Positions 7,327-13,822 of a DNA stretch of 17,546 nt are shown here, piece by piece. Source of the stretch: Oscillospiraceae bacterium (lineage in GTDB: Bacteria; Bacillota_A; Clostridia; Oscillospirales; Oscillospiraceae); assembly GCA_017936985.1 (NCBI GenBank), contig JAGBEM010000121.1, positions 1 through 17,546 on the forward strand, given 5' to 3'. Every line of letters begins with the position of its first letter. The stretch's first letter is position 1. A program made the position numbers and the translations under genes. The notes under the pieces are model-generated. The model did no database searches, was not told the origin of the DNA, and saw only the letters and a program-made list of their open reading frames with translations.

Positions 7327-8013
7327 TCATATGCTTGTAACTTCCTTCACGGTAAGGGTGTTTTCCGATACCGTAAAGCGGATGTCAAAACCGGCGAAGG
7401 ACAGTCCATAGACCCGGTCGGCGCTTCGCTGGTAAGAAGGTCTGGGGTCATGGGAAAGAACGCCGATGGCGGCGCTGCGCTTGTCCGCCGGGAGCTTGCA
7501 CAGCAGATGCTCCGGAAAGTCAACTTCCAAAAGAAATTCGTCTGCGGTATCCGTAAAGCCGCCGGTTGCTTCCGGGTGGCTGTCGCCGTAGGGAATGTAG
7601 GGCTTGATGTCGAAGATCGGTGTTCCGTCCATCAGATCCGCACCGCCTACATGGAGCACGGTGCCGTATTTTTCCGTATGCTCCACGCCCAGGAGCTTCA
7701 CACTGGAAAGCCCCAGGGAATTGGGCCGGAAAGGGGAACGGGTAGCAAATACGCCCATCCGGGTGTTGCCGCCTAATCGGGGCGGCCGGACGGTAGGCGA
7801 CCAATCGCTGCGGACAGCCTCGGAAAACTGCCAGATCAGCCACAGGTGCGAATACCCTTCAATGCCCCGCAGGGTGTCGGGGTTGCGAAACGCCGGTTCG
7901 AAGACGACGGTGGAACGCAGTTCCTCTACAAGGCCGCTTTGCCGGGGAATACCGAATTTGGTGGGGAAGTCGCTTTTCATCCGGGCAATGACCTGGATCG
8001 TTACATCCTGCAT
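7327..8013 (-). CDS. trmO: tRNA (N6-threonylcarbamoyladenosine-37) N6-methyltransferase, TrmO/TsaA family
   Basis: Family members methylate t6A at position 37 of some tRNAs, using S-adenosylmethionine on an unusual beta-barrel fold. From the start at 8013 the protein is 228 residues. This start has GGAGG 7 bases upstream; the longer open frame reaches into the upstream permease gene in another frame. Landmarks are IEGYSHLWLIWQF (51-63), the signature block RPPRLGGNTRMGVFATRSPF (76-95) with RPNSLGLS following, DLMDGTPIFDIKPYIPY (126-142), and DPRPSYQ near the C-terminus. The start is one base past the stop of the zinc permease gene, so the two are translationally coupled. Confidence 0.93.
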   Translation of the reverse strand: MQDVTIQVIARMKSDFPTKFGIPRQSGLVEELRSTVVFEPAFRNPDTLRGIEGYSHLWLIWQFSEAVRSDWSPTVRPPRLGGNTRMGVFATRSPFRPNSLGLSSVKLLGVEHTEKYGTVLHVGGADLMDGTPIFDIKPYIPYGDSHPEATGGFTDTADEFLLEVDFPEHLLCKLPADKRSAAIGVLSHDPRPSYQRSADRVYGLSFAGFDIRFTVSENTLTVKEVTSI

Positions 8014-8014
8014 A

Positions 8015-8854
8015 TCAAGTCCTCCGTTTGCGCAGGCAGAAGCTGACTGCGAAGATGGCTGCCAGCACCAGACTGATGGCAGCGCCGGCACTGCTTCCCA
8101 GATAGTAGGAAATGCACAGTCCGCCGATGCCGGCACCCAATGCGAACAGCATGGAGATCAGGTGGTACTGCTTTAGGTTTTTCGATACATTTCGGGCGGA
8201 GGCTGCCGGCAGTACCAGCAGGGAATTGAGGATCAGAAGACCGACGCTGGAAATGGTCAGTGTGACAACCACAGCAATGGCTGTGGTGAAAATACTCTGG
8301 GAAAGCCGGACGGGAATGCCCCGGGAGGAGGCCAGCTGAGGGTGGATAGCGGTGAGGGTCAAGCGGTTTCCTGCCAGGATCCAGAAAATCACGACGGCAA
8401 GCAGCACCAGAGCCAGAACGCCGATCTCACCGGGCGTGATGGAAAGAATGTCGCCGATCAGGTACTTATTGTACTTGGTGAAGCTGTCGCCGCCCAAGGT
8501 GGCGATAAAGATACCCAGAGCCACAGCGGTGCTGGAAAATACGCCGATCAAGGTGTCTGCTGCCTGGTTGCTGCGGCTGCGGACAAAGGAAAAAAGCAGC
8601 GCAAAGACTACGCTGAACACCACAGCTACCCAGGTGGGAGCGGCAAGGCCGCAGATACAGCCAATGGCGATGCCGGTAAAGGCGGAGTGGCCCAAAGCAT
8701 CCGAGAAAAAGCTCATGCGTCCTGTGACGATCATGGTGGACATGAGACCGAACAGGGGGGATATGATGAGGATGGCGAGCATAGCGTTTTTCATGAAATC
8801 CCAGTGGAGCATTTCCAGGGGGAGGGCGTCACAAATGGCATACCAGATATTCAT
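8015..8854 (-). CDS. znuB: Metal (zinc) ABC transporter permease, ABC-3 family
   Basis: The membrane channel of a zinc (or manganese) importer. From the start at 8854 (MNIWYAICD) the protein is 279 residues with about eight to nine hydrophobic helices. The family-typical stretch GRMSFFSDALGHSAFTGIAI lies in the first third, and LTLTAIHPQLASSRGIPV in the middle. The start has AGGAGG nine bases upstream and overlaps the ATPase stop as ATGA. The longer open frame to the right is out-of-frame sequence over the ATPase gene. The metal is inferred from the His-rich binding protein encoded upstream. Confidence 0.92.
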   Translation of the reverse strand: MNIWYAICDALPLEMLHWDFMKNAMLAILIISPLFGLMSTMIVTGRMSFFSDALGHSAFTGIAIGCICGLAAPTWVAVVFSVVFALLFSFVRSRSNQAADTLIGVFSSTAVALGIFIATLGGDSFTKYNKYLIGDILSITPGEIGVLALVLLAVVIFWILAGNRLTLTAIHPQLASSRGIPVRLSQSIFTTAIAVVVTLTISSVGLLILNSLLVLPAASARNVSKNLKQYHLISMLFALGAGIGGLCISYYLGSSAGAAISLVLAAIFAVSFCLRKRRT

Positions 8855-9606
8855 GCGTCCTTGCCTCCTTTCATGCGGAAGACCCGGTTGAAATCTTCGC
8901 TGCCAAGGACTTCTTCCGCAGTGCCCTTGCAGACCAGCTTTCTGTCGATGAGCGCAACCTGGTCTGCGTAGCGGTGGAGCATGGAAAAGTCGTGGGTTGT
9001 CATGACGATGGAAAGATCGTAGGTTTTGCGGATCTCGTCCAACATATCCATCAGGCCGCTTTGACCCTCCACATCTACGCCGGAGAGAGGCTCGTCCAGA
9101 ATGAGAATATTGGGCAGGGGTTCCAGCGCCAGGGCAAGCAGTACCCGCTGCAGTTCGCCGCCGGAGAGAGTGCCTACCCGCTTGTCGATGAGGTCGGTGC
9201 CATGGACCCGGTCCAGACATTCCAGAATGTTTTCCCGCATGGACTTGGAGATACCCAAGAATGCTGGACGGCGGCTCTGGCAGCAGACGAACAGGTCTGC
9301 AACGCTGACAGGGTCGCCGGGGTCAAAGGCCGGGCTTTGGGGCACATAGCCGATCCGGGGCTTATGGCTGCGCTGGCCCGGAGCGGAGAAGGCGATGACG
9401 CCTTCGTAGTCCTGCTGACCCAGAATGGCTTTTAAAAAGGTGCTCTTACCGGCACCGTTGGGGCCGATCAGTGCCAGCAGCTGACCGCAGTGGACGTGGA
9501 GGTTGATGTTGTCCAGGATCGTTTCTCCACCGATGTGCACAGACATACTTTGCACACGCAGGCAGCAGGAATCGCCGCAGGAACTGCCGTGTATGATAGG
9601 TCTCAT
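8851..9606 (-). CDS. znuC: Metal (zinc) ABC transporter ATP-binding protein
   Basis: The cytoplasmic ATPase that powers the importer. The protein is 251 residues. Walker A GPNGAGKS is at 48-55, the signature LSGGELQR and Walker B NILILDEP are in the second half, and the H-loop is MTTHD. The N-terminus has a Cys cluster, HGSSCGDSCC (Cys10, Cys14, Cys15), and HVHCG lies just before Walker A; together these could bind a metal. I recall similar N-terminal Cys motifs in clostridial relatives. The start has AGGAGG 7 bases upstream and overlaps the znuA stop as ATGA; the znuB start overlaps the other end the same way. Confidence 0.95.
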   Translation of the reverse strand: MRPIIHGSSCGDSCCLRVQSMSVHIGGETILDNINLHVHCGQLLALIGPNGAGKSTFLKAILGQQDYEGVIAFSAPGQRSHKPRIGYVPQSPAFDPGDPVSVADLFVCCQSRRPAFLGISKSMRENILECLDRVHGTDLIDKRVGTLSGGELQRVLLALALEPLPNILILDEPLSGVDVEGQSGLMDMLDEIRKTYDLSIVMTTHDFSMLHRYADQVALIDRKLVCKGTAEEVLGSEDFNRVFRMKGGKDA

Positions 9607-10478
9607 CCCAATGCCTCCTTGATGGTATCGATGTTTTGGTACATGGCTGCAAAATAGTCGCTGCCGGACATGGCCATGTTCAGTGCATAAATTTTTACGC
9701 CGGTTTGCGCGGCTATGATCTGCGCCGCGGAAGCGCTGCCGTTGACTTCGGTGAAGATCGCCGGCAGCTGATGGTCGTCTACAAGGCCAATCAGTTCTTT
9801 CAGTTCAGAGGCAGATGCTTCACTGCCGGATTCTTCTTCCACGGCTTTCAAAATCGTCAGGTCAAAGGACTGGGCAAAGTAGGAAAAGCCGTCGTGGAAG
9901 GTGATCAGCTCCCGGCAGGAAAGGCTTTTTAGCTGCTGGCTGCCGTACTGCTGCAGGGCATCCAGCTGGGAAAGCAGAGCCTGCAGATTCGCCTGGAACA
10001 CAGCGGCGTGGGTGGGGTATTGGTCAGTAAGACCCTGGCAGATATTCTGTGCCATGATCTTGGCACACGCCACAGAGAGCCAGAAGTGGGGGTCGTGGTC
10101 GTGTTCGTGGGCGTGACCGCTATGTTCATGTTCGTGACAGCTTTCCAACAGGGGGATGGTTTCGCTGCTGTCGATGATCTTTTTGTTATCCAGCAGGTCT
10201 GCCATGAAGTCCTCCAGTCCGCCGCCGGAGATCACAATGAGGTCAGCAGCTTCCACTGCTTTGACTTGGCGGACACTGAGGGAATAATCGTGCAGGCAGG
10301 AAACGCTTTCCGTCACCAACTGGCAGACCGTAAGCTCCGTGCCCTGGCACAGGGCGGAAGTGAAGGTGTAGACCGGCAGGGTGGTGGCGGCAATATCGGC
10401 GGTTTCGCTTGCCGGCGCGCAGCCAAACATACAGCTGCACAGAAGCAAAACCGCGAAGCATACGGACAAAAATTTCAT
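9603..10478 (-). CDS. znuA: Zinc-binding lipoprotein of ABC importer (ZnuA/AdcA/TroA family)
   Basis: Captures zinc outside the cell and delivers it to the permease. From the start at 10478 (MKFLSVCFAV) the protein is 291 residues, with AAGGTG upstream. A longer start at 10520 lacks an SD and would add a non-hydrophobic extension before the signal peptide. The lipobox LCSC gives Cys16 as the probable lipidated residue; Cys20 (MFGC) is an alternative. His63 in LHDYSL and His131 in DPHFW match metal ligands of the family. Between them is a His/Glu/Asp-rich loop (115-131, eight His), typical of zinc-specific members. ITFHDGFSYFA and TEVNGSAS follow as further conserved blocks. It is the first gene of the four-gene operon. 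Confidence 0.93.
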   Translation of the reverse strand: MKFLSVCFAVLLLCSCMFGCAPASETADIAATTLPVYTFTSALCQGTELTVCQLVTESVSCLHDYSLSVRQVKAVEAADLIVISGGGLEDFMADLLDNKKIIDSSETIPLLESCHEHEHSGHAHEHDHDPHFWLSVACAKIMAQNICQGLTDQYPTHAAVFQANLQALLSQLDALQQYGSQQLKSLSCRELITFHDGFSYFAQSFDLTILKAVEEESGSEASASELKELIGLVDDHQLPAIFTEVNGSASAAQIIAAQTGVKIYALNMAMSGSDYFAAMYQNIDTIKEALG

Positions 10479-10528
10479 GGATACATTCACCTTAAATGCA
10501 TATTTTACTATTTTAATCATAGCACAGC

Positions 10529-10534
10529 TGTCAA
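10529..10534 (-). promoter_or_regulatory. Candidate -35 box of the zinc operon
   Basis: A perfect TTGACA on the minus strand lies 51 bases upstream of the znuA start. The -10 box is unclear: the AT-rich stretch downstream (TAAAAT, TAGTAA) gives spacings of 21 or 18 bases. No convincing Zur or AdcR operator palindrome is visible, although such control is expected for this type of operon. Confidence 0.45.
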
Positions 10535-10544
10535 GAATTCAGAA

Positions 10545-10573
10545 TTGACGGTGCTTTCCATAAATGATAGAAT
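10545..10573 (+). promoter_or_regulatory. Promoter of the two-helix membrane protein gene
   Basis: TTGACG (10545-10550) and TAGAAT (10568-10573) are spaced by 17 bases, 20 bases upstream of the ATG at 10594. The predicted leader is only about 14 bases and consists of little more than the SD. It is divergent from the zinc operon. Confidence 0.75.
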
Positions 10574-10593
10574 ATATGAAAGGAGGGATCGCA

Positions 10594-11100
10594 ATGGTAA
10601 CCAAAGAAGATGTTAAGAACGCTATCGAGTACAAGTGGCGGGGTAGTCAGTGGAAGCTATATCTGGTCATTATGGTCTTGATCCTTTTGCTGATACCTGT
10701 TCTGGCTATTGGGAAGGGAACGGATCTGCCCGCAGAAGATCGGACGGAGATCCTGTTGTCTGCTGTTGGATTTGTGGCGGTTTTATATGGCGTGTGCTTT
10801 GTGCCGATCATTCTCTACTCTGTGTGGCGGCAGTGGGAGATGCTGCACAGATGCGGTTGCTACCAGCGTTATCGGGTGAAGCTGTGCAATCCCGTGAACT
10901 CCTGGTCTTACAGACGGGCGGTTGGTTATCGGGTGGCCTTTCAGACGGAAACGGGAGAAACAGTGGTTCAGGACACAAGGCCCCTGTTTTCCAGCAGCGC
11001 ACTGGCTACCTTTCAACTGGAGGATTACAATAACAAAACGGTGGATATCTTCTACGATCCGGAAAAGGATAAAGTCATTTTGGCAGGAAATCCCAGGTAA
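10594..11100 (+). CDS. Two-helix membrane protein, possibly DUF3592-like
   Basis: A 168-residue protein of unknown function. The start at 10594 has AAAGGAGGG six bases upstream; an earlier in-frame ATG at 10564 lies within the promoter. After a short charged N-terminus there are two membrane helices, about residues 24-40 and 56-78. A soluble C-terminal part of about 85 residues follows, with YRVAFQTETGETVVQDTRP and VDIFYDPEKDKVIL. The pattern of a beta-rich domain ending in DIFYDP resembles DUF3592-type proteins, but this is only a resemblance. It is a single-gene unit, divergent from the zinc operon and followed by the repeat cluster. Confidence 0.8.
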   Translation: MVTKEDVKNAIEYKWRGSQWKLYLVIMVLILLLIPVLAIGKGTDLPAEDRTEILLSAVGFVAVLYGVCFVPIILYSVWRQWEMLHRCGCYQRYRVKLCNPVNSWSYRRAVGYRVAFQTETGETVVQDTRPLFSSSALATFQLEDYNNKTVDIFYDPEKDKVILAGNPR

Positions 11101-11121
11101 ATTGGGGATTTAGCGAGCTGT

Positions 11122-11219
11122 TAAGCCTTCCCCTGGGGGGAAGGTGGCCGAGCGTAAGCGAGGTCGGATGAGGGGCAGCCGCGCACCGATTATTGCAACA
11201 GCTCAGTAAAATCGGTTCC
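11122..11219 (+). repeat. Dispersed palindromic repeat, copy 2
   Basis: The same order of parts as at 523-622: CCTTCCCC/GGGGAAGG hairpin (11126-11133 with 11137-11144), a poorly paired second arm region (11147-11167), TCGGATGAGGGG (11164-11175), and a tail that closely matches copy 1 through CTCAGTAAA to GGTTCC. The second arm here pairs only CCGA with TCGG on the outside and could close on a GC-GTAA-GC tetraloop inside. It lies between convergent genes, like copy 1. Confidence 0.8.
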
Positions 11220-11226
11220 TGTTTTG

Positions 11227-11280
11227 CCCTCATCAGTCAAAAATCAGAGATTTTTGCCAGCTTCTCCCAGGAGAAGCCTT
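11227..11280 (-). repeat. Palindromic repeat head, inverted, variant form (copy 3)
   Basis: Read on the minus strand, this has the same architecture as copies 1 and 2: a first hairpin GCTTCTCC/GGAGAAGC (11277-11270 with 11267-11260), a second hairpin CAAAAATC/GATTTTTG (8 bp, 11256-11249 with 11245-11238), then ACTGATGAGGG. The first-arm sequence and the GACTGATGAGG block differ from the CCTTCCCC/CGGATGAGGG form, so this is a second subtype of the same repeat, lying head to head with copy 2. Confidence 0.72.
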
Positions 11281-11285
11281 TGGGC

Positions 11286-11330
11286 GCTGCCGCGCCAGAG
11301 CGATTATCTAACAGCTCCATAAACTGAAAT
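11286..11330 (+). repeat. Detached tail of the palindromic repeat
   Basis: GCTGCCGCGC, CGATTAT and AACAGCTC..TAAA line up in order with the tail of copy 2 (11176-11210), with a 3-base length difference. It lies in the same orientation as copy 2, past the inverted head. This suggests stepwise insertion of one repeat unit into another. Confidence 0.6.
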
Positions 11331-11337
11331 TTGAACA

Positions 11338-11372
11338 CAAAAAAGAAAGGCGGCTGCGATGCAGCCGCCTTT
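11338..11372 (-). terminator. Terminator of the 76-residue protein gene
   Basis: A 12-bp perfect stem (11346-11357 with 11361-11372) has a 3-base loop. On the minus strand it is followed by CTTTTTT. It lies 13 bases past the stop codon. Confidence 0.93.
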
Positions 11373-11385
11373 GATGTACTTAGGA

Positions 11386-11616
11386 TCAGTGGGTCTCCAG
11401 CCACTCGTTGACCTTGGTCTTGGCCAGACGCAGGATATCCTCGGTGGGATAGGGAGATGCCTCACCGCCGCCAACGTGCAGGAAGTACAGGCCACCGGGA
11501 GTCTGGTACAGATCCTCCTCATAGCCGGCAGGATCGCCATAGCTGCCAAAGCTGTAAGCCTTGATCAGGGTAGCGGTCTCGGTATCGTATTCCTTCTTGC
11601 AGATGATCTTCTTCAT
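11386..11616 (-). CDS. Conserved small protein of unknown function
   Basis: A 76-residue soluble protein. AAAGGAGG lies nine bases before the ATG, and it has its own promoter and terminator, so it is a real monocistronic gene. The sequence is rich in Gly, Tyr and charged residues, with one Cys (MKKIICKKEYDTETA), a SFGSYGDPAGYEEDLYQT segment, a probable beta-hairpin GGLYFLHVGGG, and a C-terminal amphipathic helix ILRLAKTKVNEWLE. I recall near-identical small proteins in many gut Clostridia, but know no function. No membrane helix or signal peptide is present. Confidence 0.87.
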   Translation of the reverse strand: MKKIICKKEYDTETATLIKAYSFGSYGDPAGYEEDLYQTPGGLYFLHVGGGEASPYPTEDILRLAKTKVNEWLETH

Positions 11617-11653
11617 GGGACAAACCTCCTTTCATTTGTAAGCAACGGCACTT

Positions 11654-11681
11654 ATTATATATATTTTTTTCAAGAAATCAA
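11654..11681 (-). promoter_or_regulatory. Promoter of the 76-residue protein gene
   Basis: On the minus strand, TTGATT (11681-11676) and a consensus TATAAT (11659-11654) are spaced by 16 bases. An A-tract lies between them. The predicted leader is about 30 bases. Confidence 0.75.
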
Positions 11682-11712
11682 GTAAAATTTTCAGAAAAGT
11701 CAATAAATCATA

Positions 11713-12375
11713 TCAATTCAGGTAATAAGTGCCATCCAAACAGGATAAAACAGTGCCGGGTGCGAACTCTGTGATGCCTAAGTGCTTCCATTGCTCCGCA
11801 GTTCCTGTATAGAAAACATAGGAAAGCTTGTAACAGTCCGCAAAGAGGTCGCTGCCGAACTGGGTCAAAGCCACCGGGATGCAAACGGTTTCCAGGCTGT
11901 AGCATTCGTCAAAAACATAGTCGCCTATGGCGGTCACGCTTTCCGGCAGACGGATTCCCCGGAGATTCTCACAGCCCCAAAAGGCATCTGTGCCGATATA
12001 GGTAATGCCCTCCGGCAAATGGATCATGATAATGTCGGTGCAAAAAGCGAAACAGCTGTCGCCGATGGCGGTGATCTGCTGACCGCCGATGGATGCCGGA
12101 ACGGTCAATTCGCTGCCACCGGTATAAAGTGCGTTGTTAAAATAAAGAACTCCGTCCCGGACAGTGAACCAAGGCATAGAGGGGTCCGTGGTGACATTCG
12201 GCTCTGCACGAAACAGGAAAAACACACCCAAGCCAACGGCAAAGACCAACACCAAGGCCAGCACAGGGGGCCACCAGCGGCCTTTTTTGGGTGGCGGCGT
12301 CAGGGCTGAGCCGCAGTGGAAACAGAAGCGGTCGGTGTTTTCGTTGCTTTGACCGCAGGAAGGACAAATTAACAT
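11713..12375 (-). CDS. Zinc-ribbon, membrane-anchored BspA-like LRR protein
   Basis: A 220-residue protein. Residues 4-21 form a zinc ribbon with two CxxC pairs (Cys4/Cys7, Cys18/Cys21). A basic Pro-rich linker follows (PPPKKGR), then one membrane helix (about 37-55), then an extracytoplasmic part with about four LRR_5 units (IG.SCF..C, IG.DAF..C, IG.YVF..C) and a cap with YTGTAEQW. The ribbon would be cytoplasmic and the LRR part outside. The cap matches that of the lipoprotein at 679-1608 (YRGTTAQW), so the two are related in their C-terminal halves but use different anchors. The start has GAGGTG 7 bases upstream. Function unknown; surface binding is the usual guess. No clear terminator follows. 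Confidence 0.87.
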   Translation of the reverse strand: MLICPSCGQSNENTDRFCFHCGSALTPPPKKGRWWPPVLALVLVFAVGLGVFFLFRAEPNVTTDPSMPWFTVRDGVLYFNNALYTGGSELTVPASIGGQQITAIGDSCFAFCTDIIMIHLPEGITYIGTDAFWGCENLRGIRLPESVTAIGDYVFDECYSLETVCIPVALTQFGSDLFADCYKLSYVFYTGTAEQWKHLGITEFAPGTVLSCLDGTYYLN

Positions 12376-12392
12376 GGGATCACCTCAACAGA

Positions 12393-12421
12393 ATCATACC
12401 ACAGCTTTTGGGGCTTGTCTA
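12393..12421 (-). promoter_or_regulatory. Promoter of the zinc-ribbon LRR gene (left half of symmetric divergent promoter)
   Basis: On the minus strand, TAGACA (12421-12416) and TATGAT (12398-12393) are spaced by 17 bases, 17 bases before the ATG at 12375. The -35 box overlaps the -35 box of the plus-strand promoter. Confidence 0.68.
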
Positions 12422-12443
12422 CGAAAAAAAGACATGGTATGAT
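12415..12443 (+). promoter_or_regulatory. Promoter of the GNAT gene (right half of symmetric divergent promoter)
   Basis: TTGTCT (12415-12420) and TATGAT (12438-12443) are spaced by 17 bases, 19 bases before the ATG at 12463. The arms ATCATACCA (12393-12401) and TGGTATGAT (12435-12443) are a perfect inverted repeat centred on the shared -35 region. Confidence 0.7.
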
Positions 12444-12462
12444 AAATTAAGGAGTTGATAGC

Positions 12463-13101
12463 ATGAAGGATATCCCTGTTTTCAATACGGAATTTGGCGT
12501 TGCCAGCCTATTTTTGCGGGAGATCCCGTATCGGCAGCGCGCCCATATCAAGATACAGTCCTCCCTGGAGCCGGAGCGGCTTTTAGCAGAATGTGTGGAC
12601 TTCTGCCGGGCCTGTGGCGCGGAGTGGATCGATGGGGCAGGCCACGAATATCTGGAAAAGTATCCACTGATCACAGTGCTGTATACGATGCAGTGTGACC
12701 GCTCAGCCATCGGCGAGACGGATGCCTGCTTGTTTCCGGTGACGGAAAAAACGGTGCAGCAGTGGCTGGATATTTATAATGAGAAGATGGCAGATGTGCC
12801 CAACGCGGCTTTCATGGATAGCCGCGACGGAAAAGAACTGCTCCAAACCGGGGACGGGTACTTCGTTCACAGGGATGGGCAGCTTCTGGGCATCGGCAAG
12901 GCAGCCGGTGATTTTATAGATACGGTAATAGCGGTCAAGCCCGGTATGGGAGAGACAGTGGTCAAAGCGCTGTCGGGTATTTTGGTCGGAGATACCGTCC
13001 GGCTGATGGTGGCAGGCGCAAATGAACGGGCGGTACGACTTTATGAGCGGATGGGGTTTGTGAAGGTCAGGGAGGTTTCCCGGTGGTACCGGGTGCTGTA
13101 A
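12463..13101 (+). CDS. GNAT-family N-acetyltransferase
   Basis: A 212-residue protein. The C-terminal half has GNAT features: a beta strand then AVKPGMGETVVKAL (157-170) as the acetyl-CoA pyrophosphate-binding turn, and NERAVRLYERMGFV (187-200), the usual final helix and strand. The N-terminal half (1-120) is not typical GNAT, contains three Cys (Cys44, Cys48, Cys51) and may be a separate substrate-recognition part. The substrate is unknown. The start has AAGGAG about 8 bases upstream. It is the first gene of a two-gene unit with the small membrane protein that begins 10 bases after its stop. Confidence 0.85.
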   Translation: MKDIPVFNTEFGVASLFLREIPYRQRAHIKIQSSLEPERLLAECVDFCRACGAEWIDGAGHEYLEKYPLITVLYTMQCDRSAIGETDACLFPVTEKTVQQWLDIYNEKMADVPNAAFMDSRDGKELLQTGDGYFVHRDGQLLGIGKAAGDFIDTVIAVKPGMGETVVKALSGILVGDTVRLMVAGANERAVRLYERMGFVKVREVSRWYRVL

Positions 13102-13111
13102 AGGAGAGATT

Positions 13112-13381
13112 ATGGAAGGTATTTATCTGCTTATTGGCGCGGCGGTGCTGCTGATCATTCAGATAGCCTGCTTTTTTACAAAAAAGATTTGGATCCGCAT
13201 TCTGCCGTTGTTGCTGTTGGTGGCGCTGATGGTGCTGTGCTGGGTGATGTACGGGATAAGCGGCTGGATAAATTGGGGATATCTGATCTTGCTGATGCTG
13301 CTGTTTGGCGTGCTGGTGGTTTTCGGTATTGCATGGCTGATATTTGGTGTTATCTGCGGCATCAGAAAAATGAGAAAATAA
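13112..13381 (+). CDS. Small three-helix membrane protein
   Basis: An 89-residue, highly hydrophobic protein with three predicted membrane helices, about residues 3-22, 27-48 and 54-82, and a basic C-terminus (GIRKMRK). AAGGAG lies 6 bases before the ATG. It follows the GNAT gene by 10 bases and so is likely co-transcribed. No motif reveals a function, and no terminator is visible before the ylxM promoter. Confidence 0.75.
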   Translation: MEGIYLLIGAAVLLIIQIACFFTKKIWIRILPLLLLVALMVLCWVMYGISGWINWGYLILLMLLFGVLVVFGIAWLIFGVICGIRKMRK

Positions 13382-13405
13382 TAAAAAGGTGTAAAGAAAA
13401 AATAC

Positions 13406-13434
13406 TTGACAAGCATGGGCGGCTATGCTATAAT
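13406..13434 (+). promoter_or_regulatory. Consensus promoter of ylxM-ffh
   Basis: TTGACA (13406-13411) and TATAAT (13429-13434) both match the sigma-A consensus exactly and are spaced by 17 bases. A TGC just before the -10 box makes it an extended -10 promoter. This predicts strong, constitutive expression. The ATG of ylxM is 40 bases past the -10 box. Confidence 0.93.
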
Positions 13435-13474
13435 GCCTCGGGTATCAAGCGAATCAGCTTGACAGGAGGCTTAG

Positions 13475-13819
13475 ATGGACGCTTTGGAAATGGTTCTGCT
13501 GTACGATTACTACGGTGATCTGCTCACCGATCGGCAGAGAGAGTGCTTTGAAATGCGCTACTATCAGGATCTTTCCCTGGGTGAGATCGCCAGCGAGCTG
13601 GGCATCAGCCGCCAGGGCGTACATGATAACCTGAGCCGCACGGAAGCACTGCTTCGGAATATGGAAGAAAAGACCGGCTGTGTCAGCCGGGACCGTGCCT
13701 GCCGAAAGGCAGCGGGCACGATTCTGAAAGCAGCGCAGCAGCTGCGGCAGAATGAAGACCCCAGTGTTTCCGCCCTTGCTGAGCAGATCCTGTCTGCGGT
13801 ACAAGGTTTAGAGGAGTAA
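13475..13819 (+). CDS. ylxM: YlxM/UPF0122 helix-turn-helix protein of the SRP operon
   Basis: A 114-residue protein usually encoded directly before ffh in Firmicutes. It carries a sigma-region-4-like HTH: LLTDRQRECFEMRYYQDLSL (16-35) then GEIASELGISRQGVHDNLSR (36-55). The C-terminal part is helical. It has been linked to signal recognition particle function, by interaction or regulation, in streptococci and Bacillus; the exact role is not settled as far as I know. AGGAGG lies 6 bases before the ATG. The stop is 3 bases before the ffh start, with the ffh SD inside the ylxM 3' end, so the two are coupled. Confidence 0.93.
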   Translation: MDALEMVLLYDYYGDLLTDRQRECFEMRYYQDLSLGEIASELGISRQGVHDNLSRTEALLRNMEEKTGCVSRDRACRKAAGTILKAAQQLRQNEDPSVSALAEQILSAVQGLEE

Positions 13820-13822
13820 ACT

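Noticed and set aside
8014..8136. N-terminal extension of trmO
   Set aside because: It overlaps the permease gene in another frame. The start at 8013 has GGAGG at the right distance and gives the family's usual N-terminus.
8855..9220. Long N-terminal extension of the permease reading frame
   Set aside because: It overlaps the ATPase gene in another frame, is Arg/Gly/His-rich with no membrane character, and the internal start at 8854 has a good SD and an ATGA overlap.
10479..10530. Zur or AdcR operator before znuA
   Set aside because: The AT-rich stretch has short palindromes (ATGCAT), but none matches the known operator patterns well enough to claim.
13435..13470. Leader hairpin of ylxM in which GCCTC (13435-13439) would pair with the SD GAGGC (13466-13470)
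   Set aside because: The expected transcription start, about 7 bases past the -10 box at 13434, lies after GCCTC, so that arm would not be in the RNA. Only the weak inner TCAAGC/GCTTGA stem remains.
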